Source: JBDKVA01 sp039679375 (GTDB taxonomy: Bacteria > Bacillota > Clostridia > Acetivibrionales > DTU013). Taken from it: DNA of 29,532 bases. Numbering within the stretch: position 1 is the first letter of the stretch; every line of letters begins with the position of its first letter. Under the pieces are notes generated by a model. The model was not told the origin of the DNA. It was given only the letters and a program-made list of their open reading frames with translations, and ran no database searches. Location of the stretch: contig JBDKVA010000001.1 of the NCBI GenBank assembly GCA_039679375.1, positions 1 through 29,532 on the forward strand, written 5' to 3'. Below are positions 16,809 through 24,082 of this stretch, piece after piece. A program made the translations under genes and the position numbers.

Positions 16809-17477
16809 ATGAAAATGAATCTGAACTCAGAAACTCTGGCCTCATTCATAGACCATACCATACTTAAGGCTGATGCGACGGAGCAGCAGGTGTTCGATTG
16901 CTGCAGACAGGCGAGGGAGAATGGATTTGCTTCCGTATGCATAAACCCGGTGCATGTGCCGATGGCAGCTGCTCAGCTGGCCGGCTCAGGTGTGAAGGTA
17001 TGCACGGTCATAGGATTCCCGCTTGGTGCAAACAGCAGTGAAGTCAAGGCTTTCGAAGCTTCCGTGGCTGTCAGGGAAGGCGCAGAGGAAATCGATATGG
17101 TCATCAATATCGGCGCATTAAAGGATGGGAAATACGATTTTGTTGAAAATGATATCCGGGGCGTAGTAAAAGCTTCGGGAAAGGCTATCGTCAAGGTGAT
17201 CATTGAAACATGCTACCTGACTGATGAAGAAAAGGTAAAAGCATGCAAGCTTGCCGTCAAGGCAGGCGCAAAATTTGTCAAGACCTCGACCGGTTTTGGA
17301 CCGGCGGGAGCAGCAGCAGGCGATGTGGCTCTGATGAGAGCAGCGGTGGGAAAAGACATCGGCGTAAAGGCAGCCGGCGGGATCCGTTCGCTGAAGGATG
17401 CTGTTGATATGCTTGAAGCGGGAGCCAGCAGGCTCGGCGCCAGCTCGGGAATTAAAATCATAGGAGAGTTGAAATGA
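16809..17477 (+). CDS. deoC: Deoxyribose-phosphate aldolase
   Basis: Splits 2-deoxyribose-5-phosphate into acetaldehyde and glyceraldehyde-3-phosphate, feeding nucleoside sugars into glycolysis. The 222-residue length is normal. The sequence FIDHTILKADAT opens the protein; EIDMVINIGALKDG and KVIIETCYL follow. The Schiff-base lysine is K158 in FVKTSTGF. ATG 16809 follows GAGGGG at about 11 bases; ATG 16815 is an alternative. Its stop overlaps the next start codon by four bases (ATGA), so translation of the two is coupled. Together with the phosphorylase upstream it fits deoxynucleoside breakdown, although a phosphopentomutase gene is missing here. A second possibility is a role in 5'-deoxyadenosine disposal. 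Confidence 0.95.
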   Translation: MKMNLNSETLASFIDHTILKADATEQQVFDCCRQARENGFASVCINPVHVPMAAAQLAGSGVKVCTVIGFPLGANSSEVKAFEASVAVREGAEEIDMVINIGALKDGKYDFVENDIRGVVKASGKAIVKVIIETCYLTDEEKVKACKLAVKAGAKFVKTSTGFGPAGAAAGDVALMRAAVGKDIGVKAAGGIRSLKDAVDMLEAGASRLGASSGIKIIGELK

Positions 17478-18784
17478 GTCTATTAATTGAAGGTATTGAT
17501 ATTTTAACAGCTGACCAGGCAACCGGCTGTATGAAGAATATGGACATCGGAATAGAGGATGACCGGATCGTATTTGTTGTTCCGACCGGCCAGGTGCCGG
17601 TGATCTTCAAGGCAGATAAAAAAATTTCCGGCAAGAGGAAGCTTGCAATGCCAGGCCTTGTGAATTCACATACCCATGTCGGCATGACAACTATGCGAAA
17701 TGCGGCGGACGATCTTCCCCTGCACAAGTGGTTGTTTGAAAAGATATTTCCCATAGAAGACAGGATGACCGATGACGATGTTTACTGGGGTACGCTGTTG
17801 GGAGCCGCAGAGATGATCCGTTCCGGTACAACGGCCTTTGCAGATATGTACCTGCATATGGACGCAGCGGCAAATGCCGCCTATGATTCGGGAATGCGTG
17901 TGAATTTATCGAGGAGCCCGCTTGAGTTCCATTCGGAAGGTGGATTAACGGCGACCGATACCTTCGACGAGTGCAGGAATTACTTTAAGCAATGGAACGG
18001 GAAAGGGAACGGAAGGATAAAGGTATATGTCGAAGTCCATTCCACATACCTGTTCGGCAGGGAGGACCTGAAGCGCGCCTCAAGATTGGCCAGGGAACTG
18101 CAGACCGGTATCCACATTCATTTGCTTGAAACAGCGAAGGAGAGGGCGGACAGCCTGAACGAACACGGTAAAACACCGGTCGAGATTTGTCTTGACACCG
18201 GGATCCTGGATGTTCCTGTCATCGGGGCGCATCTGGTCCATGTTTCAAAAGAAGATATCGACATTCTGCGGACAAACGGCGTGAATTCGGCTCATAACCC
18301 GACGAGTAATCTGAAGCTCGGCAGCGGGATATCTCCTGTGCCTGCCATGCTCGAAGCCGGCGTCAACGTTGCACTTGGTACTGATGGAGCTGCAAGCAAT
18401 AATAATTTAAACATGTTTGAGGAGATGCATCTGTCCGCGCTGATCCATAAGGGTGCAGCACAAAATCCCGAACTTGTGACAGCACGTCAGGCTTTCGCGA
18501 TGGGGACAGTTAACGGAGCGCGTGCAATTGGTTTCGGAAAAGAGACCGGAGTGATAAAAACAGGTATGAAAGCGGATATCGTACTACTCGATACGGACAA
18601 ACCGCATCTTTATCCGATGAACGACCCATATTCCGCAGTAGTTTATTCCGCACAGGGCAGCGATGTCGATACAGTCATTGTTGACGGGAATATTCTGATG
18701 GAAAACCGGGAACTGAAAACAATTGATGAGGAAAAGGTGAAATCGAAAGCTGTAGAAATAGCAAAACGTTTATGTGAAGCTTGA
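17474..18784 (+). CDS. mtaD: 5-methylthioadenosine / S-adenosylhomocysteine deaminase
   Basis: Amidohydrolase that deaminates the adenine ring of SAH, methylthioadenosine, adenosine or 5'-deoxyadenosine to the inosine form. The 436-residue protein has the metal ligands of the family: H66 and H68 in NSHTHVG, a His in GIHIHLLET (214/216), H253 in GAHLVH, and D304 in GTDGAASNNNLNM. The last motif closely matches the characterised Thermotoga enzyme TM0936. ATG 17474 overlaps the deoC stop and has AGGAGAG upstream. The gene ends the operon before the terminator at 18869. Deamination here would make nucleosides acceptable to the 6-oxopurine phosphorylase encoded upstream. Which adenosyl compound is preferred cannot be told from sequence. 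Confidence 0.9.
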   Translation: MSLLIEGIDILTADQATGCMKNMDIGIEDDRIVFVVPTGQVPVIFKADKKISGKRKLAMPGLVNSHTHVGMTTMRNAADDLPLHKWLFEKIFPIEDRMTDDDVYWGTLLGAAEMIRSGTTAFADMYLHMDAAANAAYDSGMRVNLSRSPLEFHSEGGLTATDTFDECRNYFKQWNGKGNGRIKVYVEVHSTYLFGREDLKRASRLARELQTGIHIHLLETAKERADSLNEHGKTPVEICLDTGILDVPVIGAHLVHVSKEDIDILRTNGVNSAHNPTSNLKLGSGISPVPAMLEAGVNVALGTDGAASNNNLNMFEEMHLSALIHKGAAQNPELVTARQAFAMGTVNGARAIGFGKETGVIKTGMKADIVLLDTDKPHLYPMNDPYSAVVYSAQGSDVDTVIVDGNILMENRELKTIDEEKVKSKAVEIAKRLCEA

Positions 18785-18868
18785 TTTACATATTATGTAT
18801 AAATAATACGTATCGCGGTCACTGTTATTATTAAAATAATTCCAAATAGACATATGCATCGATCTGAC

Positions 18869-18914
18869 AAAATCACCTAAAGTCATTTAATACCAAGCTT
18901 TAGGTGATTTTTTT
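18869..18914 (+). terminator. Terminator of the nucleoside-salvage operon
   Basis: AAAATCACCTAAAG (18869-18882) pairs with CTTTAGGTGATTTT (18898-18911), 15-base loop, T-run to 18914. The rest of 18785-19065 holds no gene I can support. Confidence 0.9.
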
Positions 18915-19065
18915 CACGCTGCATAGTCACAGTAGGTTCAATGGTGGCACAAACCAAAATAATAACCATGAATATATTGATTTTATGTATCGCTTATAGT
19001 AAAATAACAAAATTAAGCGTTTTGTATAATTTATGTATATTTCTAAAGGGGGAAGCTTCTATACA

Positions 19066-19860
19066 ATGACAGCCTATATTTACGTAATCAGAATGAACCT
19101 GTTAACCTCTTTAGCATATCGTTTTGAGGTGTTTTCATCGGTTATCGCGAACTTTATCGTTATGTTCGCCGGAGTATTTGTCTGGAAAGCTGCCTACGCT
19201 GGAATGCCGTCCTCAGTAGAGGGTGTTAATGAAAGGCAAATGGTTACGTATATCATAGTCTCGTTCCTGATCGATGGCTTATTTGACATCAGCGTGGACT
19301 GGTCAATAGGTCAAAAAATGCGGGATGGGAGCATTGTATCCGATTTTATCCGGCCTCTGAGTCCTTTTTTTTGCTGGTTGATGGAGGATATCGGGCGGTC
19401 ATTGAACGCACTGTTTCTCCGATTTTTACCTTTGTTGCTTATTTCGACTGTTGTATTCGGCTTCTCGCTTCCATGCAGCCTGGGAGCGGCAATACTCTTC
19501 ATTCCTAGCTGCATACTAAGCTACTTCATACTCTGGTTTATCAGTGCAATTACGGGCATGCTGGCTTTTTGGATTATTGATCTTCGCAATATGGGCATTG
19601 TTACATATACAATTATCAGTATTCTATCGGGAAGCATGATACCGCTTTGGTTCTTTCCCGAAAGCATACAGTCCGTATCGCGTTTTTTACCGTTTCAATA
19701 CACTTACCAAACGCCCCTTGGCATTTACATAGGTAAAATAACACTGAATGACGCCATACCTTCCATGCTGCTGCAAGTGTTATGGGTCTTTATACTCTTA
19801 TGTCTTGCTTGTGTTATGTGGAAAAGTGCAAAAAAGAGGCTTTTTGTACAAGGAGGATAG
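19066..19860 (+). CDS. ABC-2 type exporter permease (COG4587-like)
   Basis: First membrane subunit of an export-type ABC system of unknown substrate. The frame opens at ATG 19033, but ATG 19066 gives the usual N-terminus and has AAAGGGGGAA upstream, at a rather long spacing of about 12 bases. The product has 264 residues and about six membrane helices. The segment QKMRDGSIVSDFIRPLSPFF after the second helix is typical of the ABC2_membrane_6 group. TATAAT at 19025-19030 may be its -10 box, but no clear -35 was seen. The stop codon is 3 bases from the next start, and the second gene's ribosome site lies inside this one. Confidence 0.85.
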   Translation: MTAYIYVIRMNLLTSLAYRFEVFSSVIANFIVMFAGVFVWKAAYAGMPSSVEGVNERQMVTYIIVSFLIDGLFDISVDWSIGQKMRDGSIVSDFIRPLSPFFCWLMEDIGRSLNALFLRFLPLLLISTVVFGFSLPCSLGAAILFIPSCILSYFILWFISAITGMLAFWIIDLRNMGIVTYTIISILSGSMIPLWFFPESIQSVSRFLPFQYTYQTPLGIYIGKITLNDAIPSMLLQVLWVFILLCLACVMWKSAKKRLFVQGG

Positions 19861-19863
19861 AAA

Positions 19864-20679
19864 ATGTTCCGAACTGTAAAATATTACACGTCGCTGGCTT
19901 TATATTTTGCAAAACTGTCAGTACAGAGCCAAATGGAATACCCGCTTTTTTTTCTGAGCTGGTTGATCATGGTTCCTCTGCAGTGGTTTGCAGGTATTTA
20001 TATGTTGAAGCTTCTGGTTTATAGATTTCATGCCATTCAGGGCTGGGAATTTCCACAGCTTGCGTTTCTATACGGTCTGAGCGTAATAAGTCATGGTATT
20101 ATGGTCATTTTCTTCTCCAGGATATGGGATGTAGACAGATTGATTATAAATGGAGAATTTGACCGTATGTTTCTAAGACCATTAAATGTTTTTTTTCAAT
20201 TGGTAGTAAACTATCTGGAACTCATCGGAATTATTGATATTATACCCGGGGTGCTGATTTTTATATACGGCTGCAAAAGTGCACACTTTATTCTTAGTCC
20301 CGGAAATATCATATTACTCATACTTGTAATAATAGGCGCGGCTTTAATCCGTACGGCATTTTATACTTTTATGCACACGATCGCTTTCTGGACAAAAAAA
20401 AGCCGTCCTCTCAGGGGTATTGGAATAAGGCTGATGCAATACGGCACAACCTATCCGCTTTCAATATACCCCTATGAGATACAGGTGTTATTGACCTTTG
20501 TACTTCCGATAGGCTTCATTTCATTTTACCCTGCATGTGAATTCCTGGGGATGCCCGGAAGTTTTATTTTCCCTGTAAAACAGTCTTTTCTTACACTGTT
20601 GGTTGGAGTTGTGTTTTTTGCAGCAAGCCAGTTATTCTTTAAAATGGGCTTGAAAAGCTATGAGAGCTCAGGATCGTAA
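19864..20679 (+). CDS. ABC-2 type exporter permease (COG3694-like)
   Basis: Second, related membrane subunit: 271 residues, about six hydrophobic helices. The cytoplasmic segment GEFDRMFLRPLNVFFQ corresponds to the DFIRPLSPFF segment of its partner. AAGGAGG precedes ATG 19864. Systems with two such permeases and one ATPase are common in Firmicutes and actinomycetes, but their cargo is mostly unknown. Drug, peptide or lipid export are all possible. Confidence 0.87.
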   Translation: MFRTVKYYTSLALYFAKLSVQSQMEYPLFFLSWLIMVPLQWFAGIYMLKLLVYRFHAIQGWEFPQLAFLYGLSVISHGIMVIFFSRIWDVDRLIINGEFDRMFLRPLNVFFQLVVNYLELIGIIDIIPGVLIFIYGCKSAHFILSPGNIILLILVIIGAALIRTAFYTFMHTIAFWTKKSRPLRGIGIRLMQYGTTYPLSIYPYEIQVLLTFVLPIGFISFYPACEFLGMPGSFIFPVKQSFLTLLVGVVFFAASQLFFKMGLKSYESSGS

Positions 20680-20732
20680 GTAAAAGCTGGAAAACCGGAA
20701 TAAAAGTTGAAAGAACAGAAATGGAGAATGAA

Positions 20733-21725
20733 ATGGAAATTATCAGAGTTGAAAACCTTGTTAAAGAATTTAAAGTGAATAAAAAGAAACCGGGTATTAC
20801 AGGTGCTCTCATAAATCTGATTAAACCTGACAGGCAGAAATTCCGTGCAGTTGACAACATAAGCTTTTCAGTAAAAAAGGGCGAAATTGTCGGCTATATA
20901 GGCCCGAACGGCGCTGGTAAAAGTACGACTGTAAAAATGCTTGCAGGCATACTGCATCCTACTTCCGGCAGCATATCGATCTGCGGAATATCGCCGCATG
21001 AGGATAGAAAAGCAGTAGTGGGAAGGCTTGGAGTTGTTTTTGGCCAAAGAACCCAACTATACTGGGATGTCAGACTTGGGGAATCTTTTGAGCTTCTGAA
21101 GCGCATATATAAAATAGACAATGCAACTTATCGCAAGAATATGGAAATGATCAATGATGTACTAAAAATCAATGAACTTGTCGATAAACCCGTACGTCAG
21201 CTTTCTCTGGGACAGAGGATGAGAGGGGACCTGGCTGCAGCCATTCTGCATTCTCCTGAAATACTTTTTCTAGATGAGCCCACGATTGGCCTTGATATTG
21301 AAGCCAAGCACTCTATCAGAAATTTCATTCATGATATAAACAGGCTTAATCAAGTCACGGTTATTTTGACTACACATGACCTGGATGATGTTGAACAGCT
21401 TTGCAGCAGGTTAATTGTAATTAATCACGGTATTATTGTTGAAGACGGCCCTCTTGATGTCCTGGTAAGAAAGCTAGCCCCGGAAAGAATACTTTCTGTA
21501 GAGCTTGCCTCCCCGTGCGAAGATATACAGCATGCAAATGCCAAAGTGATTAGCAGGGAAGCGCTAAAAGTGACATACAGCTTCGACAGAAACGAAATAA
21601 CTGCCGCTTCGCTTATTTCGGAATTATCTTCCCGCTTGCCCATAAGGGACCTAAGCGTTAAAGAGCCCGATATTGAAGATACTGTCAGAAAATTATATGA
21701 AATGGATTATAAAAAAACAGAGTGA
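20733..21725 (+). CDS. ABC-2 exporter ATP-binding protein (COG4586-like)
   Basis: Cytoplasmic ATPase that powers the two permeases upstream. Walker A GPNGAGKST is at residues 57-65, the signature LSLGQRMRG near 156, Walker B ILFLDEPT near 177-184, and the switch His lies in TTHDLDD. An insertion near residues 13-32 (KKKPGITGALINLIKP) is typical of COG4586 ATPases. The frame is open from ATG 20721, but GGAG at 20723-20726 then serves ATG 20733 at normal spacing, so 20733 is preferred. A roughly 100-residue C-terminal extension follows the ATPase core. No strong terminator was found after the gene. Confidence 0.9.
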   Translation: MEIIRVENLVKEFKVNKKKPGITGALINLIKPDRQKFRAVDNISFSVKKGEIVGYIGPNGAGKSTTVKMLAGILHPTSGSISICGISPHEDRKAVVGRLGVVFGQRTQLYWDVRLGESFELLKRIYKIDNATYRKNMEMINDVLKINELVDKPVRQLSLGQRMRGDLAAAILHSPEILFLDEPTIGLDIEAKHSIRNFIHDINRLNQVTVILTTHDLDDVEQLCSRLIVINHGIIVEDGPLDVLVRKLAPERILSVELASPCEDIQHANAKVISREALKVTYSFDRNEITAASLISELSSRLPIRDLSVKEPDIEDTVRKLYEMDYKKTE

Positions 21726-21757
21726 AGTATAATATTCTGGAGAAATAAAGGCTTCTG

Positions 21758-21766
21758 TGATATAAT
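21758..21766 (+). promoter_or_regulatory. Extended -10 promoter for the small membrane protein
   Basis: TGATATAAT forms an extended -10 (TG-N-TATAAT). The -35 position holds only a weak TGGAGA, as is allowed for extended -10 promoters. Confidence 0.5.
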
Positions 21767-21790
21767 GTAAAAAAACTTTGAGGTGTGTAT

Positions 21791-22081
21791 ATGCATATAG
21801 ATCCAAATCTCATACCTATATTTGCAATTTCTGTGGGCTTGATTATTACAGTGACGGCCATACTGACAGACTCCATCACCAAGTACAAGCTGAAGGTTGA
21901 GCAAATAAGAGCTGATGCGCTTGTTAGATCCGAGGAAGTCAGAACGAAAAACCAATTGGAACTGGAAAAGCTGTTGCGCCAGGAAAGCACAGCTTCTTCA
22001 GATTACGGGAATGCAAACAGTGACGAAAAAAATGAGGATTACGTTGACAGCAAAAAGGCAAAAGGCAGGATAAGAGATTAA
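21791..22081 (+). CDS. Small single-pass membrane protein, function unknown
   Basis: A 96-residue protein that I do not recognise. ATG 21791 has GAGG 7 bases upstream; a GTG at 21785 is too close to that site. Residues about 5-27 form one membrane helix (LIPIFAISVGLIITVTAIL). The remainder is charged and probably a coiled coil (KLKVEQIRADALVRSEEVR), ending in a Lys/Glu-rich tail. It follows the exporter operon but has its own -10 element. Similar small membrane-anchored coiled-coil proteins are common in Firmicutes without known function. Confidence 0.7.
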   Translation: MHIDPNLIPIFAISVGLIITVTAILTDSITKYKLKVEQIRADALVRSEEVRTKNQLELEKLLRQESTASSDYGNANSDEKNEDYVDSKKAKGRIRD

Positions 22082-22209
22082 AAATAATGCCTATAAATAA
22101 CTGGCTCACCAGGCTTGTTTTATTTCATTCCGGCTTGGAAATCGTAAAAGCAACATAAAAATGACTTAAAAAGCCCAAGATATGGCGTAAACTTATATAA
22201 ATTCGGTAC

Positions 22210-22238
22210 TTGATATTTATCCGGTTATGGGGTATAAT
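22210..22238 (+). promoter_or_regulatory. Sigma-A promoter of tRNA-Thr
   Basis: TTGATA (22210-22215), 17-base spacer, TATAAT (22233-22238), 28 bases before the tRNA. Confidence 0.85.
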
Positions 22239-22266
22239 TCTCTTTGCGTTTATAATTTTATGAGTT

Positions 22267-22342
22267 GCCAACTTGGCTCAGTCGGTAGAGCAGCGCATTC
22301 GTAATGCGCAGGTCGCCGGTTCGAATCCGGCAGTTGGCTCCA
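22267..22342 (+). tRNA. tRNA-Thr(CGU)
   Basis: A 76-base cloverleaf with encoded CCA. The acceptor GCCAACT/AGTTGGC is fully paired; D stem GCTC/GAGC; anticodon stem GCGCA/TGCGC with loop TTCGTAA, anticodon CGT, reading ACG; T arm GCCGG-TTCGAAT-CCGGC. All standard invariant positions are present. Confidence 0.95.
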
Positions 22343-22345
22343 CAG

Positions 22346-22381
22346 AAAAACCCTACAGGCTTAAGGCTTGCAGGGTTTTTT
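22346..22381 (+). terminator. Terminator of tRNA-Thr
   Basis: 15-base stem (22346-22360 with 22366-22380, one A-C mismatch and one G-U), loop TTAAG, T-run. The matching A-run on the left could let it work in both directions. Confidence 0.85.
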
Positions 22382-22407
22382 ACTTTATCGCGATTATTTT
22401 TATAAGC

Positions 22408-22422
22408 GAGGGCAGAGCCCTC
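22408..22422 (+). repeat. Short perfect hairpin just 5' of the second tRNA-like gene
   Basis: GAGGGC-AGA-GCCCTC, ending 8 bases before the tRNA-like gene. No T-tract and no promoter boxes nearby. Confidence 0.45.
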
Positions 22423-22430
22423 TCATATAT

Positions 22431-22505
22431 ACTGATGTGGCGCAAAGGCAGAGCAGCGGTATCGTAAACCGCAGGTTGGAGGTTCAATTCCTCTCACCAG
22501 CTCCA
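22431..22505 (+). tRNA. Divergent tRNA-Thr(CGU)-like gene, possibly a pseudo-tRNA
   Basis: A 75-base cloverleaf can be drawn: ACTGATG, TG, GCGC-AAAGGCA-GAGC, A, GCGGT-ATCGTAA-ACCGC, AGGTT, GGAGG-TTCAATT-CCTCT, CACCAGC, T, CCA. The anticodon is CGT, the same as the complete tRNA-Thr 88 bases upstream. The G18-G19 pair, T54-T55-C56 and the encoded CCA are kept. However, the acceptor stem has two A-C mismatches (1-72 and 5-68), the D stem has a G-A mismatch, and no promoter is visible after the preceding terminator. It is either a decaying second copy or an unusual functional isoacceptor. Confidence 0.6.
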
Positions 22506-22512
22506 TGATATC

Positions 22513-22548
22513 AATCCTTAGAATCGTTGTGGTTTTAAGGATTTTTTT
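22513..22548 (+). terminator. Terminator after the second tRNA-like gene
   Basis: AATCCTTA (22513-22520) pairs with TAAGGATT (22536-22543), followed by a seven-T run. It abuts the 3' end of the convergent minus-strand gene. Confidence 0.75.
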
Positions 22549-24031
22549 ATGCTTTCAGCACTCCATTTACAGGGATATCCTTATATTTTGAAGTTATGGT
22601 ATAACTTACGTCTGAGAGATCGTCTGTCACGAATATCACTGTTGGAAAGGCTACTGCAGAATTATGTTTCAAATAAGCAACATGAAGCTTCACGATGACA
22701 TATTTGCTGTATTCGAAAAAGCTATATTCGAAAACATCATCTAATTCTTCAAGGTATTCTTTTAAATAATTCCGTTTCGTATACAGATTACTTGGCAGAG
22801 AAGGTGAATTTGGTTGGAACTGAAATGGTCTTTTGGAAGATTCGTAATCGTTATAAATTGCGGTTTCTGAAATGCCAAAAATCTCGTATAATGAACAGTC
22901 ATCAAGAAGAAATTCTAAGGTGTGAGTGTCAGGATTAGGTAAATTTTTATGCTGAATAATCATATTACAAGGAAATTTCAAGGAAATTTCAATATCTTCA
23001 TCAAATGTTGTTCCCTCATTGAGGACAGCCAATTTAACACATTTAAGGTCTTTGAAAAGTTGGGTGAATGGAAACCAATTCACATAGTCCATAATTTTTT
23101 TATATAGATTACGGATATCTCTGTATTTTTCTCTTTCTTCAAACTCACCTTCGACTGAAACAGACCCATCAATAGACACGCTCATTGAACTTTTCTTTAG
23201 ACTGCCAAGAGCAAAGAAAGAATCGGGGATTTCTATTTTCATCTGTTCGGCGAAAGACTTTATAATCACTTTTTCATTCTCTTTAATCTCAACGCGGCTA
23301 TACATTACAGCACCAAATTGACCTAAAGAATAGTTTTTACTAATATTACTGCCAGCAATTTTAGCGTACAAATTCTTTATTTCATTCATGGAATTTTCCA
23401 TTGAAATATAATTTGATACGTCAAAACATATGGGTAAAATGCAGTCTGCAAAGCTGTTTCCATTTATAACCTTCACCGATAACTTAGTATATTTTTGTTG
23501 CTTAATCTCTTCAACTTTTTGTAATGAAAGAAAATACAGAGATAAATGTGCTAGAAATTGCTTTCTAAATTCTTCGTTACTCGAGTATGTATAATAGAGC
23601 CCTTTGTCTTTATATTTCTCTTTAAATGACTGGACTTTACTGTAATCTCCGATTAAAGATGCCGTCATCGCTGGTGATTGAGGTTTTTCTGAGAAATACA
23701 TGAATACCTGCTTGCTGGCTTCAATCATCTCTTCGATCTCTTCTTCTGTACCAGAGCCGTATTCATCCGTAGGAGTGCCAAAGCGTGTCCAGAAGATAGC
23801 GATTGCCGCGTCACAATCTTGCACGAACTGTTTGTTCAGAAGATTTTGCGGTTTATCACCGGATTGCGGATATGAGCTTTTTGCCCAATGTTTTGTACGG
23901 ATGTTCATACTTAGAACATCAGAGAATTGTTCATTAAATTGAGCAACAACTTCTTCAATGATTTTCAATTCCTCTCGAATGTCTCCAGGGCAGGATATCA
24001 ATAAATTGTATTGAACGATGCTTTTAGGCAT
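22547..24031 (-). CDS. DUF4062-like / TIR-like Rossmannoid protein, candidate defence effector
   Basis: A 494-residue protein with no firm named function. ATG 24031 follows GAGGAG at 10 bases; a GTG three codons upstream directly abuts that site. Residues about 5-120 look like a Rossmann-type domain: YNLLISCPGDIREELKIIEE opens it, then KHWAKSSYPQSGDKPQ, CDAAIAIFWTRFGTPT and SGTEEEIEEMIEASKQVFMYF. This pattern is shared with DUF4062-like and nucleoside-deoxyribosyltransferase/TIR-like proteins, where a Glu in the SGTEEEIE position may be catalytic. The remaining 370 residues are unclassified, with a beta-rich stretch (DEDIEISLKFP). The gene starts 51 bases after the helicase stop on the same strand, so the two are likely one operon. 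An NAD- or nucleotide-cleaving role is inference only. Confidence 0.7.
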   Translation of the reverse strand: MPKSIVQYNLLISCPGDIREELKIIEEVVAQFNEQFSDVLSMNIRTKHWAKSSYPQSGDKPQNLLNKQFVQDCDAAIAIFWTRFGTPTDEYGSGTEEEIEEMIEASKQVFMYFSEKPQSPAMTASLIGDYSKVQSFKEKYKDKGLYYTYSSNEEFRKQFLAHLSLYFLSLQKVEEIKQQKYTKLSVKVINGNSFADCILPICFDVSNYISMENSMNEIKNLYAKIAGSNISKNYSLGQFGAVMYSRVEIKENEKVIIKSFAEQMKIEIPDSFFALGSLKKSSMSVSIDGSVSVEGEFEEREKYRDIRNLYKKIMDYVNWFPFTQLFKDLKCVKLAVLNEGTTFDEDIEISLKFPCNMIIQHKNLPNPDTHTLEFLLDDCSLYEIFGISETAIYNDYESSKRPFQFQPNSPSLPSNLYTKRNYLKEYLEELDDVFEYSFFEYSKYVIVKLHVAYLKHNSAVAFPTVIFVTDDLSDVSYTITSKYKDIPVNGVLKA

Positions 24032-24082
24032 ATGTAACACGCTCCTCTTTTTATGAAGAAATATAACAAGTTCTTTTTCTTT

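Noticed and set aside
22431..22505. Calling the second tRNA-like gene an attachment-site copy of the first
   Set aside because: Its 3' half differs from the upstream tRNA at many positions, so it is not a simple att duplication.
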